Positions 1-8,856 of a DNA stretch of 64,000 nt are shown one piece after another. The DNA lies in contig CAWJNE010000026.1 of the NCBI GenBank assembly GCA_963844175.1, positions 5,551 through 69,550 on the forward strand, written 5' to 3'. Within the stretch, counting starts at the first letter, position 1. Each line of letters starts with the position of its first letter. Below the pieces are notes generated by a model that saw only the letters and a program-made list of their open reading frames with translations, was not told the origin of the DNA and did no database searches. The DNA comes from JALZMG01 sp963844175 (GTDB taxonomy: Bacteria; Actinomycetota; Acidimicrobiia; Acidimicrobiales; Ilumatobacteraceae). The position numbers and the translations under genes are program-made.

Positions 1-292
1 GCGCCTCGCGCTGGTCGCGCACGCCCGGGAGGTCGACGACGATGTTCTGGCCTTCCACGCGCACGTCGGGCTCGGCGATGCCGCGGTTCTCCAGCTCGGT
101 CCGGACCAGGTCACGGATGACGATCAGGTCGTCGTCGCTGGCCCCCTCGGACGGCGCCAGGACGACGGACAGACCGCCCTGCAGGTCGAGGCCGAGCACC
201 GGCGAGTTGCCGACGATCAGGTTGGCGGCGAGGACGATGACCGGCACCCCGACGCAGGCGATCAGCGACGCCCACAGCCGCCGACGGATCAT
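1..292 (-). CDS. secD: Protein translocase subunit SecD, N-terminal part (cut by window edge)
   Basis: SecD works with SecF and YajC at the SecYEG channel and uses the proton motive force to complete protein export. The 97 visible residues begin with a basic n-region and one membrane segment (about residues 6-25). They continue with the family's LGLDLQGGL motif and then an IAEPDVRVEGQNIVVDLPGV stretch, which is the start of the first periplasmic domain. The ATG at 290-292 overlaps the yajC stop by 4 bp (ATGA), so the two are translationally coupled. The gene runs off the left edge; secF would be expected beyond it. Confidence 0.93.
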   Translation of the reverse strand, partial: MIRRRLWASLIACVGVPVIVLAANLIVGNSPVLGLDLQGGLSVVLAPSEGASDDDLIVIRDLVRTELENRGIAEPDVRVEGQNIVVDLPGVRDQREA

Positions 293-705
293 TCGGCGGT
301 GTCGCGGGCGGGCGTGTCCGTCGAGGTCGTGTCGGTCGTGGTCGTGTCGGTGGTGGTGTCGGCGGGCGCCAGCGACTTGCCGGATGCGGGCGGCTTCGGT
401 TCACTGCTGAACCCGCTCGTGTCGACCTTGCCCTGGACGGCGGCGCGACTGATGCGCACCTGCACGTCGTCGTCGATCTCCAACCAGATCCGATCCTCGT
501 CGAAGCCAGTGATGAAGCCGTAGACGCCGCTGGTGGTGATCACCTCGTCGCCCACCTCCAACTCGGACTGCATGGCCGTCTGCTCACGCATCCGCCGCCG
601 CTGCGGGCGGATCATCAGGAAGTACATCGCCACCGGGATCAGCAGCAGAAGGCCGAGCGAGGCGATGCTGCCGCCGCCGCCGGAGGCCAAGAGGTTGAGG
701 TGCAT
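289..705 (-). CDS. yajC: Preprotein translocase accessory subunit YajC
   Basis: YajC is a small single-span membrane protein that associates with SecDF. The product is 138 aa, with one membrane helix at about residues 13-33 followed by the typical MIRPQRRR motif and a YajC core (LEVGDEVITTSGVYGFI). The C-terminal tail, roughly 40 residues, is Thr/Asp-rich low-complexity sequence (TTTDTTSTD). I chose the ATG at 703-705. An upstream start at 741 would add 12 residues just after the tgt stop and cannot be excluded. The order tgt-yajC-secD is the common bacterial one. Confidence 0.9.
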   Translation of the reverse strand: MHLNLLASGGGGSIASLGLLLLIPVAMYFLMIRPQRRRMREQTAMQSELEVGDEVITTSGVYGFITGFDEDRIWLEIDDDVQVRISRAAVQGKVDTSGFSSEPKPPASGKSLAPADTTTDTTTTDTTSTDTPARDTAE

Positions 706-762
706 GGGGTCGGTGAGCTCTCTTTCGGTGCCGGGCGGCACCTGGGCAGCCGACGAGCCTAC

Positions 763-1866
763 TCAGCCCGCTTGCCAGACGGACAGCACCTCGCCGCGCA
801 GGCGCTCGAAGGATCCGTCGGCGATCGCCGCCCTGATGGCGCCCATCAGCGCCAACACCCAGGACACGTTGTGCACGGTCAGCAGACGTGACGCCGTCGG
901 CTCTCCCGTGGCGAACAGGTGGCGCAGGTAGCCGCGCGTGTGCCGGTGGCAGACCGGGCACGCACACGCCGGATCCACCGGCCCGTCCTCGTCGGCGTAG
1001 CGGGCCGCCCGCAGCTGCACGCGACCGGCGCTGGTCAAGGCCGTGCCGTGCCGACCGAGCCGTGTCGGCAGGACGCAGTCGAACTGGTCGACACCCAGGG
1101 CGACGGCCTCGACGATCGAGGCCGGGTCACCAACTCCCATCAGGTAGCGAGGACGATCGGCCGGCAGCTCGGTGATCGCCGCGGCGAGCGCCGGGAGCAT
1201 CTCCTCGCGCGTCTCGCCGACCGAGAGCCCACCGATGCCGTAACCGTCGAAGTCTTGTGCGGCGCACGCGGCTGCGCTCCTCGCCCGCAGCGCTGCGGAC
1301 GTCCCGCCCTGGACGATGCCGAACAGCGACTGGTCGTCACGGCGGTGCGTGCGGCGGGCGCGGATCGCCCATTCTTCGGTGCGCCGGGCGGCCAGCTCCA
1401 CGACGTCGGGAGGGCTCGGCAGGGGCGGGCAGACGTCGAGGACCATCTGGATGTCGGCGCCGAGCAGCTCCTGCGTGGCGACCGCCGACTCCGGGGTCAG
1501 CCGGTGCGACGAGCCGTCGTACACGCTGCGGAACGTCGCACCGTCGTCGTCGACCTTCGGCTCGAGGGAGAACACCTGGAAGCCGCCGGAGTCGGTCAGC
1601 GTGAGGCCGTCCCAACCGGAGAACGGTCCGATGCCGCCGAACCGGGCGATGCGCTCGGCGCCAGGACGCAGCATCAGGTGGTACGTGTTGGCGAGGACGA
1701 TCTCGATGCCGAGGGCGGCGTAGTCGTCGGCGCTCAGGTACTTGACGGCGCCGCGGGTCCCGACGGGCATGAAGCACGGCGTGCGGTAGGTGCCCCGGGC
1801 CGTCACTGCCACCCCGGCCCGAGCGGCGCCAGCGCTGGCCACGACGTCGACGCTGACCGGATGCAA
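763..1866 (-). CDS. tgt: Queuine tRNA-ribosyltransferase (tRNA-guanine transglycosylase)
   Basis: This enzyme exchanges guanine-34 of GUN-anticodon tRNAs for the queuosine precursor preQ1. The 367 aa length is normal. Visible motifs are TDSGGFQVFSL with the general acid/base Asp, FGIVQGG, GIGGLSVGE, MGVGDP, and FDCVLPTRLGRHGTALT with the nucleophilic Asp. A C-terminal zinc site is formed by CACPVCHRHTRGYL. The gene precedes yajC on the same strand, and queA, the next enzyme of the pathway, lies 1.2 kb upstream on the same strand. A plus-strand hydrolase gene sits between them. Confidence 0.95.
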   Translation of the reverse strand: MHPVSVDVVASAGAARAGVAVTARGTYRTPCFMPVGTRGAVKYLSADDYAALGIEIVLANTYHLMLRPGAERIARFGGIGPFSGWDGLTLTDSGGFQVFSLEPKVDDDGATFRSVYDGSSHRLTPESAVATQELLGADIQMVLDVCPPLPSPPDVVELAARRTEEWAIRARRTHRRDDQSLFGIVQGGTSAALRARSAAACAAQDFDGYGIGGLSVGETREEMLPALAAAITELPADRPRYLMGVGDPASIVEAVALGVDQFDCVLPTRLGRHGTALTSAGRVQLRAARYADEDGPVDPACACPVCHRHTRGYLRHLFATGEPTASRLLTVHNVSWVLALMGAIRAAIADGSFERLRGEVLSVWQAG

Positions 1867-1932
1867 GCCGGCGACGCTAGCGGCGAGGCGCGGTACGGTC
1901 GGCTGGTTGCGCCGACCACCAGGGGGTTCGAG

Positions 1933-3009
1933 ATGGCCACGACGAGTTCACCGATGCTTCCCGGGCGGCTCGGTTCGCCGGCGATGACGCTGCGCGACGA
2001 TCCGCGCGCCGACCCGCGGATGATCGCCGCGATGGAGACGTTCGGGCTCGCCGATCCACCGGCCGCCGCCGGCGTCGACGCCAGCTCCTCGCTCGAGGAG
2101 CTCCTCGAGTACGTCACCGCGGCCGAGGAGGGCTTCGAGGCGCTGTTCGGCGCCGTCGTCGCCGGGCTCCCCGAGATCGACGGCGTCGAACGGTCCGTCG
2201 AGGTGATCCGTGGCCTCGACGGCAACGACGTCACGCTGTACGTGCACCGGCCGGCAGGTGACGTCGTGCCTCGACCCGGCGTCCTGCACCTCCACGGGGG
2301 CGGGATGGTCCTGCTCGAAGCGGCCGGCGCGGCCTACGTCAGATGGCGCGACGAGCTGGCCGCCTCGGGCATGGTGGTCATCGGGGTCGAGTTCCGCAAC
2401 GGCGGCGGCAAGCACGGCCCGCACCCGTACCCGGCTGGGCTCAACGACTGCGCGGCGGGGCTGCGCTGGGCGATCGAGCACAAGACCGACCTGGGGATCG
2501 CCACGCTGATCGTGTCCGGCGAGTCGGGCGGTGGGAACCTGACCCTGGCCACGGTGCTGCGGGCCAAGCGTGACGGGTTGCTCGACGAGATCGACGGCGC
2601 CTACGCGATGTGCCCGTACATCTCCAACGCGTGGGCTGCGCCGGTCCCGGAGCTGGCGTCGCTGTTCGAGAACGACGGCTACTTCCTGGAGGTCTCGATG
2701 ATGGGCGCGCTGGCCAAGGTCTACGACCCGACCGGAGCGCACGCCGCCGACCCGCTGGCCTGGCCGCTGCGCGCCGCACCGGAGGACCTCGAAGGCCTGC
2801 CCCCGCACGTCATCTCGGTCAACCAGCTGGACCCGCTGCGCGACGAGGGGTTGGCCTACGCCCGCAAGCTGCTCGACGCCGGGGTCTCGGTGGTGTCGCG
2901 GACGGTCAACGGCACGTGCCACGCCGGCGACGTGATCTTCGCCGCCGAGATGCCCGACGTGTACCAGGCCACCATCCGCGACATCAAGGGGTTCGCCGAC
3001 TCGCTCTGA
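1933..3009 (+). CDS. Alpha/beta hydrolase, HSL/esterase type
   Basis: Predicted carboxylesterase or lipase of the hormone-sensitive-lipase branch. The 358 aa protein carries the oxyanion-hole motif HGGG at about residues 121-124, the nucleophile elbow GESGGG (Ser about 198), an Asp in NQLDPLRDEG and a late His in NGTCHAGD, so the catalytic triad is complete. There is no signal peptide. I chose the ATG at 1933 because the upstream reading frame is only the shadow of tgt. It is a lone plus-strand gene between the minus-strand tgt and queA. The substrate is unknown. Confidence 0.85.
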   Translation: MATTSSPMLPGRLGSPAMTLRDDPRADPRMIAAMETFGLADPPAAAGVDASSSLEELLEYVTAAEEGFEALFGAVVAGLPEIDGVERSVEVIRGLDGNDVTLYVHRPAGDVVPRPGVLHLHGGGMVLLEAAGAAYVRWRDELAASGMVVIGVEFRNGGGKHGPHPYPAGLNDCAAGLRWAIEHKTDLGIATLIVSGESGGGNLTLATVLRAKRDGLLDEIDGAYAMCPYISNAWAAPVPELASLFENDGYFLEVSMMGALAKVYDPTGAHAADPLAWPLRAAPEDLEGLPPHVISVNQLDPLRDEGLAYARKLLDAGVSVVSRTVNGTCHAGDVIFAAEMPDVYQATIRDIKGFADSL

Positions 3010-3018
3010 GGGTCCTGC

Positions 3019-4011
3019 CTACGCCTGCCGGTCGAGGAGCATGGCGTCGCCGAACGAGAGGAAGCGGTAGCCCTCGGCCAGCGCCGTGGCGTAGAGGTCA
3101 CGCCAGCGCGGGCCGATCAGCGCCTCGACCATCAGCAGCAGCGTGGTGCGCGGCAGGTGGAAGTTGGTCAGCACCACGTCGACGACCTGGATCGGCACGC
3201 CGGGGTGGAGGTACAGCTCCGTGCGCCCGGCGATGACGCCGGTGGCGGCGGCCGACTCCAGCGCCCGCACCGTCGTCGTCCCGACGGCGACCACCCGCGA
3301 TGCCGTAGCGCAGCGCTCGAGGAGGTCGGGCGGCACCCGGTAGCGCTCGCTGTGCATGCGGTGGGTCAGCGGGTCGGCCGCGGTGACGGGCTGGAACGTG
3401 TCCAGGCCGACGGCCAGCTCGACGGTGGCGACGGTGACGCCCCGCTCGGCGACGCGGCGCAGCAGCTCGGCGGTCAGGTGCAATCCGGCGGTCGGCGCCG
3501 CGGCCGAACCGGGGACACGGGCGTAGACGGTCTGGTAGCGCTCGGGATCGGCCAGTGGCTCGTGCAGGTAGGGCGGGAGGGGAATCTCGCCGATGGTGGC
3601 GAGGCCGTCGGGGTCGTGCAGGCGGACGCGGAACGTGTCCCCGGCCGGTGCCCGCCCGAGCAGCTCGACCACGGCTGCCCCGGCGTCGTCGACGAGTTGC
3701 TCGCCGGTGCGCAACCGGCCGCCGGGGCGCACGAGTGCCTCCCAGGTGTCGCCATCGACCGGCTCGAGCAGCAGCACCTCGACACGCCCGCCGCTGGCCC
3801 GCCGCAGCCGCAGCCGGGCCGGGAGCACCCGGGTCTCGTTGACGACGAGCAGGTCACCGGGTCGCAGCAGCGACGGCAGGTCGCGGACATGGAGGTGGGC
3901 GGGCGGTGCGGCACCGCGATCGACGAGCAGCCGGGCGGCGTCGCGTGGCTCGATCGGTTGCTGGGCGATGCGCTCGGGCGGCAAGTCGTAGTCGAGATCT
4001 TCCAGGCGCAC
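3019..4011 (-). CDS. queA: S-adenosylmethionine:tRNA ribosyltransferase-isomerase QueA
   Basis: QueA transfers the ribosyl moiety of SAM to preQ1-modified tRNA and forms epoxyqueuosine, the step after Tgt. The 330 aa protein starts RLEDLDYDLPPERIAQQP and has LLVVNETRVLPARL, GLHLTAELL, TFQPV and TNFHLPRTTLLLMV, all family hallmarks. The frame is open far upstream, but homology begins at the GTG at 4009-4011, giving the usual length. No clear Shine-Dalgarno sequence is visible. It is divergent from the dienelactone hydrolase gene, with only 41 bp between the two starts. Confidence 0.95.
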   Translation of the reverse strand: MRLEDLDYDLPPERIAQQPIEPRDAARLLVDRGAAPPAHLHVRDLPSLLRPGDLLVVNETRVLPARLRLRRASGGRVEVLLLEPVDGDTWEALVRPGGRLRTGEQLVDDAGAAVVELLGRAPAGDTFRVRLHDPDGLATIGEIPLPPYLHEPLADPERYQTVYARVPGSAAAPTAGLHLTAELLRRVAERGVTVATVELAVGLDTFQPVTAADPLTHRMHSERYRVPPDLLERCATASRVVAVGTTTVRALESAAATGVIAGRTELYLHPGVPIQVVDVVLTNFHLPRTTLLLMVEALIGPRWRDLYATALAEGYRFLSFGDAMLLDRQA

Positions 4012-4052
4012 GGAGGCCGAGGTTATGGACGACCTGTGCGACGATCCGATGC

Positions 4053-4754
4053 ATGAGTGATCGCACGGAGACCGTGAGCATCGACGACGCCGGCATGACC
4101 ATGGAGGTCTGGCTGCCGGCGGGCGGGCGTGGCCCCGGCCTGCTGCTGATCCAGGAGATCTTCGGCGTCGGCGCGTACATCGGGAAGGTGGCCGAGCGGC
4201 TGGCCGACGCCGGATACGTGGTCGGAGCGCCGGACGTGTTCTGGCGCTTCGCACCCGGGTGGGCGGCCGACCACGACGAGGACGGGCTCTCGTCGTCGAT
4301 GGCCCAGGTCGCCAAGCTCGACCCCGAGCAGGCAGTCGTCGACTGCGTGGCGGCGGTCGAGCACCTGGCGGCGCTCCCCGAGGTCGACGGTCGTCCGGGG
4401 GTCATGGGCTTCTGTCTCGGTGGCACGATCGCCTTCGGTGTCGCCGCAGCCGACGCGCCGTCGGTGTGCGTGAGCTACTACGGGTCGGGGGTGCCGGGCA
4501 TGGTCGAGTTGCTCGATCACGTCGAGTGCCCGGTGCTGTTCCACTTCGGGCGCACGGACGCCTACATCCCGTTCGAGGGCGTCGAGGCCGTGGCGGCGGC
4601 GATCGGCGAGCGACCGGGTCTGGTGCTCAACGTGGAGGAGGCCGGCCATGCCTTCGACAACCACGAGGCGGCCGTCTTCTACGACGAGTCGGCTTCCGCC
4701 GCAGCGTGGTCCAAGACGATCGCCTTCCTCACCGCCCACCTCCCCACGCCCTGA
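4053..4754 (+). CDS. Dienelactone hydrolase family protein
   Basis: Cytosolic hydrolase of the carboxymethylenebutenolidase family. The 233 aa protein has QEIFGV near the N-terminus, the cysteine nucleophile in GFCLGGT (residues about 123-129), an Asp in FHFGRTDAYIP and a His in AGHAFDN, so it carries the Cys-Asp-His triad rather than Ser. The ATG at 4053 gives the standard family length. It is monocistronic and ends directly at a long palindrome. The natural substrate cannot be told from the sequence. Confidence 0.88.
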   Translation: MSDRTETVSIDDAGMTMEVWLPAGGRGPGLLLIQEIFGVGAYIGKVAERLADAGYVVGAPDVFWRFAPGWAADHDEDGLSSSMAQVAKLDPEQAVVDCVAAVEHLAALPEVDGRPGVMGFCLGGTIAFGVAAADAPSVCVSYYGSGVPGMVELLDHVECPVLFHFGRTDAYIPFEGVEAVAAAIGERPGLVLNVEEAGHAFDNHEAAVFYDESASAAAWSKTIAFLTAHLPTP

Positions 4755-4837
4755 CCATCCGAGGGTTTGCTGCATCCGAGGGTCACCTGAGGGGAGGCCC
4801 CGCGACAAACCCTCCGATGCACGAAACCCTCGGATGG
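4755..4837. terminator. 83-nt nested palindrome between convergent genes
   Basis: It begins at the base after the hydrolase stop and ends 6 bp before the ruvB stop. Outer arms 4755-4768 (CCATCCGAGGGTTT) and 4824-4837 pair perfectly over 14 bp. A 2x2 mismatch follows, then inner arms 4771-4783 and 4809-4821 pair with one mismatch. The central loop contains a third hairpin (GGGG-AGG-CCCC, 4791-4801). There is no long T-run, but the symmetry and position fit a bidirectional terminator. It may instead be a dispersed palindromic repeat. Confidence 0.65.
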
Positions 4838-4843
4838 GGGGCG

Positions 4844-5881
4844 TCAGTCGAAGAGGCCGGGGTGTCCGGTGGCAGGGCGGTCGCCGAGCGGCACGAGGCC
4901 GAGGTGCTCGTAGGCGGCGGGCATCGCCACCCGCCCGCGTGACGTGCGGGCCAGCAGGCCGCGCTGGATGAGGAACGGCTCGTAGACGTCCTCGACCGTC
5001 TCGGCCTGCTCGCCAACGGCGATGGCCAGCGTCGACAGCCCGACCGGGCCACCACGGAACTGCTGGCACAGCGCGCCCAGGATCGACCGGTCGACCTTGT
5101 CCAGCCCGAGGTCGTCGACGCCGAACACGCTCAGCCCGGTGCGGGCGGTGGTGGCGTCGATCGTCCCGTCGCCGCGCACCTCGGCGAAGTCGCGAACCCG
5201 GCGCAACAGGCGGTTGGCGATGCGTGGCGTCCCCCGGGAGCGGCGGGCGATCTCCCAGGCCGCCGGCTCGTCGATGGTCACGGACAGGATCCCCGCCGCC
5301 CGCCGCACGATCGCCTCCAGCTCGGCCGTGTCGTAGAAGTCGAGCCGAGCGACCAGCCCGAACCGGTCACGCAGGGGCCCGGTGATCATCCCCGTGCGGG
5401 TGGTCGCGCCGACCAGCGTGAACGGGGGCAAGGTCAGGCGGATGCTCGACGCCGCGGGCCCCTTGCCGACCACGATGTCGAGCTGGAAGTCCTCCATCGC
5501 CGGGTACAGGATCTCCTCGACGGCCCGGGACAGCCGGTGGATCTCGTCGATGAAGAGCACGTCGCGCTCCTCGAGCTTGGTCAGGATGGCCGCCAGATCG
5601 CCGGCCCGTTCGAGCGCCGGGCCGGACGTGACGTGCAGCGTGACCCCCATCTCGGCGGCGGCGATGCCGGCCAATGTCGTCTTGCCCAGCCCGGGCGGAC
5701 CGGCGAACAACAGGTGGTCGACGGACTGGCCGCGTCGCCTGGCCGCCTCGATGACGATCCCCAGGTGCTCCTTCAGCTCACGCTGCCCGACGAAGTCGGC
5801 GAGCAGGCGGGGTCGCAGGCCGGCCTCGACGACGTCCTCGTGCTCGCCGGCGACCGTCGGCTCCAGGAACTCATCCCGCAC
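4844..5881 (-). CDS. ruvB: Holliday junction branch-migration ATPase RuvB
   Basis: RuvB is the hexameric motor that drives branch migration on RuvA-bound Holliday junctions. The 345 aa protein has Walker A GPPGLGKTT, Walker B DEIH, the LVGATTRTGM sensor region, and the C-terminal winged helix with IQRGLLARTSRGRV. The GTG at 5879-5881 lies inside the ruvA 3' end (11-bp overlap), which implies coupling in a ruvC-ruvA-ruvB operon. The gene ends at a palindrome shared with the convergent hydrolase gene. Confidence 0.96.
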   Translation of the reverse strand: MRDEFLEPTVAGEHEDVVEAGLRPRLLADFVGQRELKEHLGIVIEAARRRGQSVDHLLFAGPPGLGKTTLAGIAAAEMGVTLHVTSGPALERAGDLAAILTKLEERDVLFIDEIHRLSRAVEEILYPAMEDFQLDIVVGKGPAASSIRLTLPPFTLVGATTRTGMITGPLRDRFGLVARLDFYDTAELEAIVRRAAGILSVTIDEPAAWEIARRSRGTPRIANRLLRRVRDFAEVRGDGTIDATTARTGLSVFGVDDLGLDKVDRSILGALCQQFRGGPVGLSTLAIAVGEQAETVEDVYEPFLIQRGLLARTSRGRVAMPAAYEHLGLVPLGDRPATGHPGLFD

Positions 5882-6458
5882 GGCGGGCCCCGAGCAGCTT
5901 GAGGGCGTCGCGCAGCAACGTGGCGGCGTCTCGGTCAGTCGGCAGCTCACGCAGGGCGTCGCGCACCTCGTCCGGGCCGTAGCCCAACCCGTTGAGGGCC
6001 TCGCGCACGTCGCCGACGGCGGAGCCGCCGCCGCTCCCGACCGGGTCCAGCATGGGCACCGACAGTCGGCTCTTCAGCTCGACGAGCAGCCGCTCGGCCG
6101 TCTTCTTGCCGATGCCCGGGACGAGGGTCAGGGCGCCGACGTCGGCGGCGGCCACGATGTCGAACAGCGCCCGCGGCGGGTGGGTGGCGAGGATCGCCAT
6201 CGCCACCGCGGGGCCGACGCCGTGGGTGCCGATCAGCGTCTGGAACGTCTCCCGCTCGTCGCGGCTGGCGAAGCCGTACAGCGTCTGGTCGCTCTCGCGG
6301 ATGTGGTGGTGGATGTGCAGGAAGACGGTCGCCGTCGGCTCCAGCTCGGCCAGCGTGCGTGGCGTGACCGACACGAGGTAGCCGACGCCGCCGGCCTCCA
6401 CCAGGACGGTCCCGTCGAGCCCGCGCTCGAGCACCTCGCCGCGCAGCGAGCCGATCAC
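5871..6458 (-). CDS. ruvA: Holliday junction DNA helicase subunit RuvA
   Basis: RuvA binds four-way junctions as a tetramer and loads RuvB. The 195 aa protein opens VIGSLRGEVLERG and has an OB-fold N-terminus, two HhH motifs (FQTLIGTHGVGPAVAMAIL and LTLVPGIGKKTAERLLVEL) and a C-terminal UBA-like domain III (DVREALNGLGYGPDEV). The GTG at 6456-6458 overlaps the ruvC stop by 4 bp (GTGA). Length and motifs are complete. Confidence 0.96.
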   Translation of the reverse strand: MIGSLRGEVLERGLDGTVLVEAGGVGYLVSVTPRTLAELEPTATVFLHIHHHIRESDQTLYGFASRDERETFQTLIGTHGVGPAVAMAILATHPPRALFDIVAAADVGALTLVPGIGKKTAERLLVELKSRLSVPMLDPVGSGGGSAVGDVREALNGLGYGPDEVRDALRELPTDRDAATLLRDALKLLGARRAG

Positions 6459-6967
6459 GTCGTCACCGCGGCGATCCGGGCCCGCATCGGAGCCATCGCC
6501 AGGTGGCAGAGCGCCAGCGCGCAGGCATCGGCGGCGTCGGCCGGTCGGGGTGGGGCGGCCAGGCGCAGGCGGGCCTGGACCATCCGCTGCACCTGCTCCT
6601 TCGGGGCCGCCCCCCAGCCGGCGACGGCGTCCTTGACCTGGTTGGGCGTGTACTGGGCGACGTCGCACCCGGCTGCCGCGGCCTCGGCGAGCGCCAACCC
6701 ACTGGCCTGCCCGACGCTCATCGCCGTGCGCACGTTGACCTGGAAGAAGACGTGCTCCACCGCAACGGCGTCCGGCTGGTGCTCGGCGATCAGGTCGGCC
6801 AGCTCCTGCCGGAGGGCGGCCAGCCGCTGGGGCAACGCGTCCTGGGGCGGGGTGCGGATCACGCCGATCGCCACCGCGGTGGCGCGGTTGGCCCCGCCAC
6901 CGTCGACGACGGCGTAGCCGCAGCGCGTCAGGCCGGGGTCGATGCCGAGCACTCGCGCTGCGAACAC
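6455..6967 (-). CDS. ruvC: Crossover junction endodeoxyribonuclease RuvC
   Basis: RuvC resolves Holliday junctions by symmetric nicking. The protein of about 170 aa carries the RNase H-fold acidic residues: Asp in GIDPGL, Glu in AVEHVFF, and Asp pairs in DAADACALALCH. The start is either the GTG at 6965-6967 (used here) or a GTG at 6950-6952. The longer frame shown by the open sequence upstream has no conserved content. A LexA-type palindrome covers the first start codon, which suggests SOS control and perhaps a leaderless transcript. Confidence 0.93.
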   Translation of the reverse strand: MFAARVLGIDPGLTRCGYAVVDGGGANRATAVAIGVIRTPPQDALPQRLAALRQELADLIAEHQPDAVAVEHVFFQVNVRTAMSVGQASGLALAEAAAAGCDVAQYTPNQVKDAVAGWGAAPKEQVQRMVQARLRLAAPPRPADAADACALALCHLAMAPMRARIAAVTT

Positions 6968-6976
6968 GAGTTCGCA
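6959..6976 (-). promoter_or_regulatory. LexA (SOS box) site at ruvC start
   Basis: The sequence contains CGAACACGAGTTCG with one further matching base on each side, a perfect 7-bp inverted repeat around 4 bp (arms 6959-6965 and 6970-6976). It has the GAAC-N4-GTTC form of Gram-positive and actinobacterial LexA boxes. It overlaps the first ruvC start codon, so bound LexA would block the ruvCAB promoter or start. The assignment is from consensus and context only. Confidence 0.7.
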
Positions 6977-7070
6977 ACCTAGCGCCGACGATCGATCCTG
7001 TCGCGGATCCGACCACCGCGTTCGCGCACCCACGATCGGCCCGGCGGACATCGGTGAACAAACGCGTCGA

Positions 7071-8828
7071 TCACGACGGGACGAGCCAGAGACCGATCGG
7101 GAAGCGCGGGTCGCGCCAACGCACCTCGGCACCTGCGGCCGTCAGGTCCGGGTCACCGATCGGCGCGAACACGTACCCCGGCGTCACGTCGGCACCGTCC
7201 TCGGTCATGGCATTGGTCGGCAGGTAGTACTGGTAGACCATCGTCCGCAGCCGCTGATCGCCCCAGCGGGCCGTCGGGTCCTGGGAGTCGGGGACGACCC
7301 GGAAGCGCACCGCCTCACCGCTCGGGAGAACACCCCGCAGCCGTTCGATGCTGGCCTCGTTGATCGCCCAGCTGTTGCGGGTCACGTCGACGACGTCGCC
7401 GGTCCGCACGTAGCCGACGGCGAGCACGGGCACCAGCACGGCGACGACCGGCCACCATCGCCACGCCCGGCGCCCGACGAGCGCGGCCGCGGCCACCGCG
7501 CCGATCACCAGTGCCGCACCGATGCTGATCGCCGAGACGTCGATGGCGCCCAACCCCGTGAACGCGGCGAGGCCGAGCACCATCGCCCGCACGATGCCGG
7601 GCTCCGCGAGGGCATCGCCACGCGCCGCTTCCAGCACCACCGCGGTGATCGCCAGCACGGCGAGGACGGCGCCGACCGAACAGATGACCAGGCGGCGCGA
7701 GGCCGTCACGAGCGCCCCCATGCCGACGACGACGAGGGGGCCGACGACGGCGTCGTTGTAGCGCCCGTACACGATCTGGTCCGGACGCAGGCGGTCGGAC
7801 ATGAACACGACGGCGAGGGCGATCAGCGCCCCGCAGCCGACCATCACGATGCGCGCCGTCGCCGCCGAGGGGTGGGCGGGGAGAGTTGTGCGCCGCCGTC
7901 CCAGCGCGGCCGCGCCGAGCACGATCGCCCCGACGCCCGCCAGCCCCGCCGTCGCCACCAGCTGGTACCAGACCTGACCGGCGAGCGACACGGCGATCGG
8001 ACCCGGCGACGTCAGCCGGTCGACCACGCCGTCGGCGGTGTTGGTGGTCGTCGGGGTCTCCCAGATCCGGTCGACCAGCCACGACGAGTAGCGGGCCACC
8101 CCCCAGAGCGCCACCGCGCCGGCGGCGACCACCAGCACACCCGTCGCGACGCGCAATCGTCGCTGCAGGACGACGACACCGACGAGCACGGCAGCCAGCG
8201 CAGCCAGCGGGAGCAACCGGCTGTGGGCGGCGAACCCGGCGGCGGCGAGGAGCACGACGGCGATTCCCCGCCCGAGCGTCGGCCTGTCGTAGCAGCGCAG
8301 GGCGGCGAGCAGCGTGGCGAGGCAGGTGGCGACGACGAGCGACTCCGACCACGTCCAGTTCGTCGAGAACAGCAGGGCCGGGGTCAGCGCGACCACCAGC
8401 CCGGCCAGGACGCACCCGGGGCCCGACAGCGACGTCAACCGGCGGGCCAGCAGACACAGCAGCACGCACGCCACCCCACCCAGCACGGCGTTGACGACGA
8501 GCGCCAGTTGGAACGCCACCACCGGGTCGTCCGTGAACCAGTGCAGCGGAGCGATCAACGTGCCGTAGCCCGGGCGCCACGTGCTGCGGTCGAACATGTT
8601 CCAGCGCGCCATCCCGCCGACGAACCGGGCGATCGCCAGCTGGCCCGGCTCGTCCGGCGTGATATGGAACAGGGCACGGCGGTGCGACGTCCACCAGCGG
8701 ACGACGGCGACGAGCAGACCGGCGCCGACGAGCAGCAGCGGTCTGATCACGGGCAGCGCCGACGACACTTGTGGTGCGTCAGCCGACGCCGACGCCCCGG
8801 CGTCTCGCTCCTGCACCTTCTCGATCAC
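7071..8828 (-). CDS. Polytopic membrane glycosyltransferase-like protein (GT-C type)
   Basis: A 585 aa integral membrane protein with about a dozen hydrophobic segments. The first helix (PLLLVGAGLLVAVV) is followed by an acidic loop motif ITPDEPGQLAIARFVGG, which resembles the first extracytoplasmic DE loop of GT-C lipid-linked-sugar transferases. A C-terminal soluble domain of about 120 residues ends in FPIGLWLVPS. I infer transfer of a sugar from a polyprenyl-phosphate donor to a wall or lipid acceptor. The GTG at 8828 was chosen for its upstream GGGCGG. It sits 28 bp behind the peroxiredoxin gene on the same strand. Confidence 0.6.
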   Translation of the reverse strand: MIEKVQERDAGASASADAPQVSSALPVIRPLLLVGAGLLVAVVRWWTSHRRALFHITPDEPGQLAIARFVGGMARWNMFDRSTWRPGYGTLIAPLHWFTDDPVVAFQLALVVNAVLGGVACVLLCLLARRLTSLSGPGCVLAGLVVALTPALLFSTNWTWSESLVVATCLATLLAALRCYDRPTLGRGIAVVLLAAAGFAAHSRLLPLAALAAVLVGVVVLQRRLRVATGVLVVAAGAVALWGVARYSSWLVDRIWETPTTTNTADGVVDRLTSPGPIAVSLAGQVWYQLVATAGLAGVGAIVLGAAALGRRRTTLPAHPSAATARIVMVGCGALIALAVVFMSDRLRPDQIVYGRYNDAVVGPLVVVGMGALVTASRRLVICSVGAVLAVLAITAVVLEAARGDALAEPGIVRAMVLGLAAFTGLGAIDVSAISIGAALVIGAVAAAALVGRRAWRWWPVVAVLVPVLAVGYVRTGDVVDVTRNSWAINEASIERLRGVLPSGEAVRFRVVPDSQDPTARWGDQRLRTMVYQYYLPTNAMTEDGADVTPGYVFAPIGDPDLTAAGAEVRWRDPRFPIGLWLVPS

Positions 8829-8856
8829 GCGCCGCCCATGATCGCGGGCGCGCCGG

